Of a DNA stretch of 64,000 bases, positions 61,521 through 64,000 are shown piece by piece. A program made the translations under genes and the position numbers. Numbering within the stretch: position 1 is the first letter of the stretch; every line of letters begins with the position of its first letter. Below the pieces are notes generated by a model. That model had not been told where the DNA came from and did not search any database. It saw only the letters and a list, made by a program, of their open reading frames with translations. Source of the stretch: Lateolabrax maculatus (lineage: Eukaryota; Chordata; Actinopteri; Acropomatiformes; Lateolabracidae); the NCBI GenBank assembly GCA_031216445.1, contig CM062219.1, positions 11,194,501 to 11,258,500 on the forward strand. The letters are read 5' to 3'.

Positions 61521-63692
61521 TTACTCGCCTCCACACAGCTCCAGCAGGATTTTGCGGTAGTCACCAGACGTGTCTCCCTACGCGGTAAGAGAAACATAAG
61601 TAAGACTTCAAAGGACCAGTGAAGGGAATAACTGCGATCAGTCTTATGAAGTCAAACTGATAACACTGGGATATTCAAATTCCAAGGCCTTTGAAATACC
61701 TGGGGATATTACTCATGATTTGACTTTAGCAAATCAAATTAAAGGAAAGCAGTGATAACTGAAGTCTCATCACAGTTCAAAGCTACATTAAGGCATTACA
61801 TAAGGTTTTAATCACAATTATCATTATTATATCACAGCTGATGTATTGCAAAGTTTTTGCTGACTGCAGTATTTCCTGCCCCCAATTTTAAGTGTCTCAC
61901 CTTGATGAAGGAGTACAGAGTCTTGCCATACATCTTCAGGAACTGCGCCTTAATGTCCAGCATGTCAATCTCAGCCCTGGCAACCATTATTCTGATGAGG
62001 ACACTGTCTGTGGTGCCCAGCCCCTGACAGGCGAGAGAAATAATGTGTTTATACTGTGCTAGACTTGTTTTTACCACATACAGAATAATAACATCAGTCT
62101 TCTTATTCCATTACAAGCATGAAATATTTACCTTCATTGATTTGTATAATCGCTCTGCAAAGAATGCTGGCTTGTTCCTTATGCATTTCACTGTAAAGCA
62201 AAAACAAATCCCAGCACATGAGGTGCAATGTTTTCTCAACATTATTTATGCCTTAAAATAAAGGGAATACACCACCAACAACTGACTCAAAAATGACCAG
62301 AGATTTGAATCAACACATCTCTGATGCTTCACAGCATTAGTATTTATTGTGTTAGATTGAGCAGGTGTTCCTGATTTTTGGGCCACCAGACAAGAGCTTC
62401 AATGGCCGAAAGTGCTCGTCTTTTTTTTTTTTGATTTTGGTGACATCTTTGTTGCCAGGCAGTCACTGCAGTTATGTTTCTGCACCAAACCTCCAACAGA
62501 CCACTTGGTAAACCAGCAGCAAGTACTATACTGTACGCTGGTTCCTTTTATTTTATTTACAGTTTCATTTGTGGGTTTTAGCTCTTTCTTTGTCTGCACT
62601 CATTTGAACTTGAATGTTAAGAACGTTCAAAACAGGGTTGAATCTTTACAACATGTCCCAGCAGAGACTGACCTATGGCCAGAAAGGCGTCCTCCAGACT
62701 GCCAGACATCTCCCTCTTAATGCTGTCCTCGATGTCTCTTCCAGAAATCTTCTGATACTCTTCAAACACTGAGGGAGGAAAACAACAACAATGTCCCACA
62801 CTGATTTTTCATTATCAAATTCATGACGCTACACACTACATGAATGAAAATGAAAGTGATTCAACAGAGAGAGTGAGTGTTTGCTCCTAAAACTGCCACA
62901 AAAGGGTCAGTAAAATTCCCAGATTCTACTACATGACTTCTGGAGCTAATTTAAGTAAAAGGGAGTATATTCACAAGACCCACAACACTAATAAACACAA
63001 GGTTATTAAGTCTGCAGTCTTCAACATGATGTTATTGAAATATCTTGTAACAATACCTCGCAGCAGATGGTTTCGGTTCCTCACACAAAGGACCGTGAGG
63101 AATTTCACCTCGTCTGTGCCCCATCGAGCCTCACCAGCCTCATAGATTTCCTGTAATCACAAACATTTAGGAACTCGGAGTCATAATTGAAACACATACT
63201 TTCATATAAAGAACCTGAACTCTTGCCTTGGCATCTTGAACAGCCTGGGCCTCGTCCACTTTGTCGCTTTCATCCCGTCCAGCCTGCAATGCAGAAGACA
63301 CAGCAGATTGCACAACATCAGAGACAGAAAAAAAAAAAAAAGAAGAAAATTTGTGGGGGTTTTTATGCAGAACTATCGCTTCCTCCATAAGTCATAAGAT
63401 GACTTAGAAAATGTCATCTTATGTACAAAAGAATTTAAAAATACTTTTATTCTTCCTAATTTACTAGGTGAAAATGAAACTGGTCTCATTAAATATCCTT
63501 CCAGTAAGATAAAAGGAAGTGAATACCCCTCTACTGTACTTATTATCTTATTTACTTGAATTGCATTTCTTCATTAAACTGAACAAGAGATTGTGGGCTA
63601 ATGTTTGCTCACCGTGAGTAAAGAGACCAAAACCCTCTGAAACATTCCAGATGTGTCCCCACACACAGCGTCTTCCAAGTTCTTTTCATATT
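61521..63692 (-). CDS. anxa4: Annexin A4, C-terminal exons (5' part outside window)
   Basis: Ca2+-dependent phospholipid-binding protein of the cytosolic face of membranes. Exons on minus: 63692-63613, 63283-63227, 63150-63057, 62768-62673, 62190-62132, 62023-61901, 61577-61521 (stop TAA). Their sizes 80, 57, 94, 96, 59, 123 and 57 follow the standard vertebrate annexin pattern. They encode the end of repeat 2 and all of repeats 3 and 4: DTSGMFQRVLVSL, AGRDES, RWGTDEVKFLTVLCVRNRNH, VKCIRNK, KGLGTTD, RAEIDMLDI, LYSFIKGDTSGDYRKIL and final LCGGE. KFLTVLC, NRNHLL and YRKxLLxLCGG single out annexin A4. The GxGT loops and the downstream acidic residues for type II Ca2+ binding are present in repeats 3 and 4. 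The donor after 63227 is GC rather than GT. Confidence 0.93.
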
Positions 63693-64000
63693 CTGTCATA
63701 AAAATAAAAATAAATCAACAAAAGAATTAAAATATAAAGCATGTAATATAATACCTGTTCAGTTTTGGCCCCTATATCACAAATACTGATTATTGCAGGT
63801 TTAAGGAGTTATGAGCCATACTTTCAGTGAAATTATAACAATAATGAGGTTTGGAATGGAAATATTTACAACTGAATGCAGTTTAATTAATATTCATTGT
63901 GTTGTGATCTAAATTCGTACTATGCTGATATAATGGATACAAAACATGTGCATGCAAGTGATAACACAAAGCACTACACAATGACAGTTTATTTTATACA

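Noticed and set aside
1..64000. CRISPR arrays, prokaryotic operons, phage or viral gene clusters, tRNA or rRNA genes
   Set aside because: Looked for on both strands and not seen; repeats here are microsatellites, minisatellites and transposon relics, and no tRNA-like cloverleaf or A/B box pair was convincing.

Overview
The window is vertebrate nuclear DNA, almost certainly from a ray-finned (probably percomorph) fish. Genes are split by GT-AG introns, intergenic DNA is AT-rich with many GT/CA microsatellites, and the encoded proteins are fish-like orthologues of known vertebrate genes. There is no operon, phage or CRISPR structure. All exon limits below were set by eye from splice signals, reading phase and remembered family sequences; no search was run.

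Layout. (1) Plus strand, 1-13784: cabp1, a neuronal calcium-binding protein. The window opens inside a GC-rich caldendrin-type first coding exon; an alternative first exon at 7424 and an optional exon at 10463 give the long and short CaBP1 forms. (2) Plus, about 17.6-24.66 kb: gpat4 (agpat6), an ER glycerol-3-phosphate acyltransferase with a CpG-rich promoter and two upstream ORFs. (3) Plus, 25857-39216: rab11fip1, a Rab11 effector with an N-terminal C2 domain, a C-terminal Rab11-binding helix, and between them about 500 residues of almost purely charged helix encoded by one exon. (4) Plus, 40487-44996: brf2, the TFIIIB subunit for type 3 RNA polymerase III promoters. (5) Minus, 49580-47561: a two-exon prolactin-releasing-peptide-receptor-like GPCR. 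(6) Minus, 63692-61521: the C-terminal part of anxa4, running off the right edge.

The genes do not form one pathway. gpat4, rab11fip1 and brf2 all lie on human chromosome 8p11, so this part looks like an old linkage block. cabp1, the receptor and anxa4 come from other human chromosomes.

The remaining DNA is intron and intergenic sequence with microsatellites, a dispersed repeat family in several copies, a small hAT-like MITE with target-site duplication plus a partial second copy, and a roughly 1-kb element with long inverted ends. I found no undescribed multi-gene system. The most unusual items are the charged-helix insertion and NPF motifs of rab11fip1, the UGAUG-coupled uORFs of gpat4, a GC-AG intron in anxa4, and the long-inverted-repeat element near 58.3-59.3 kb.
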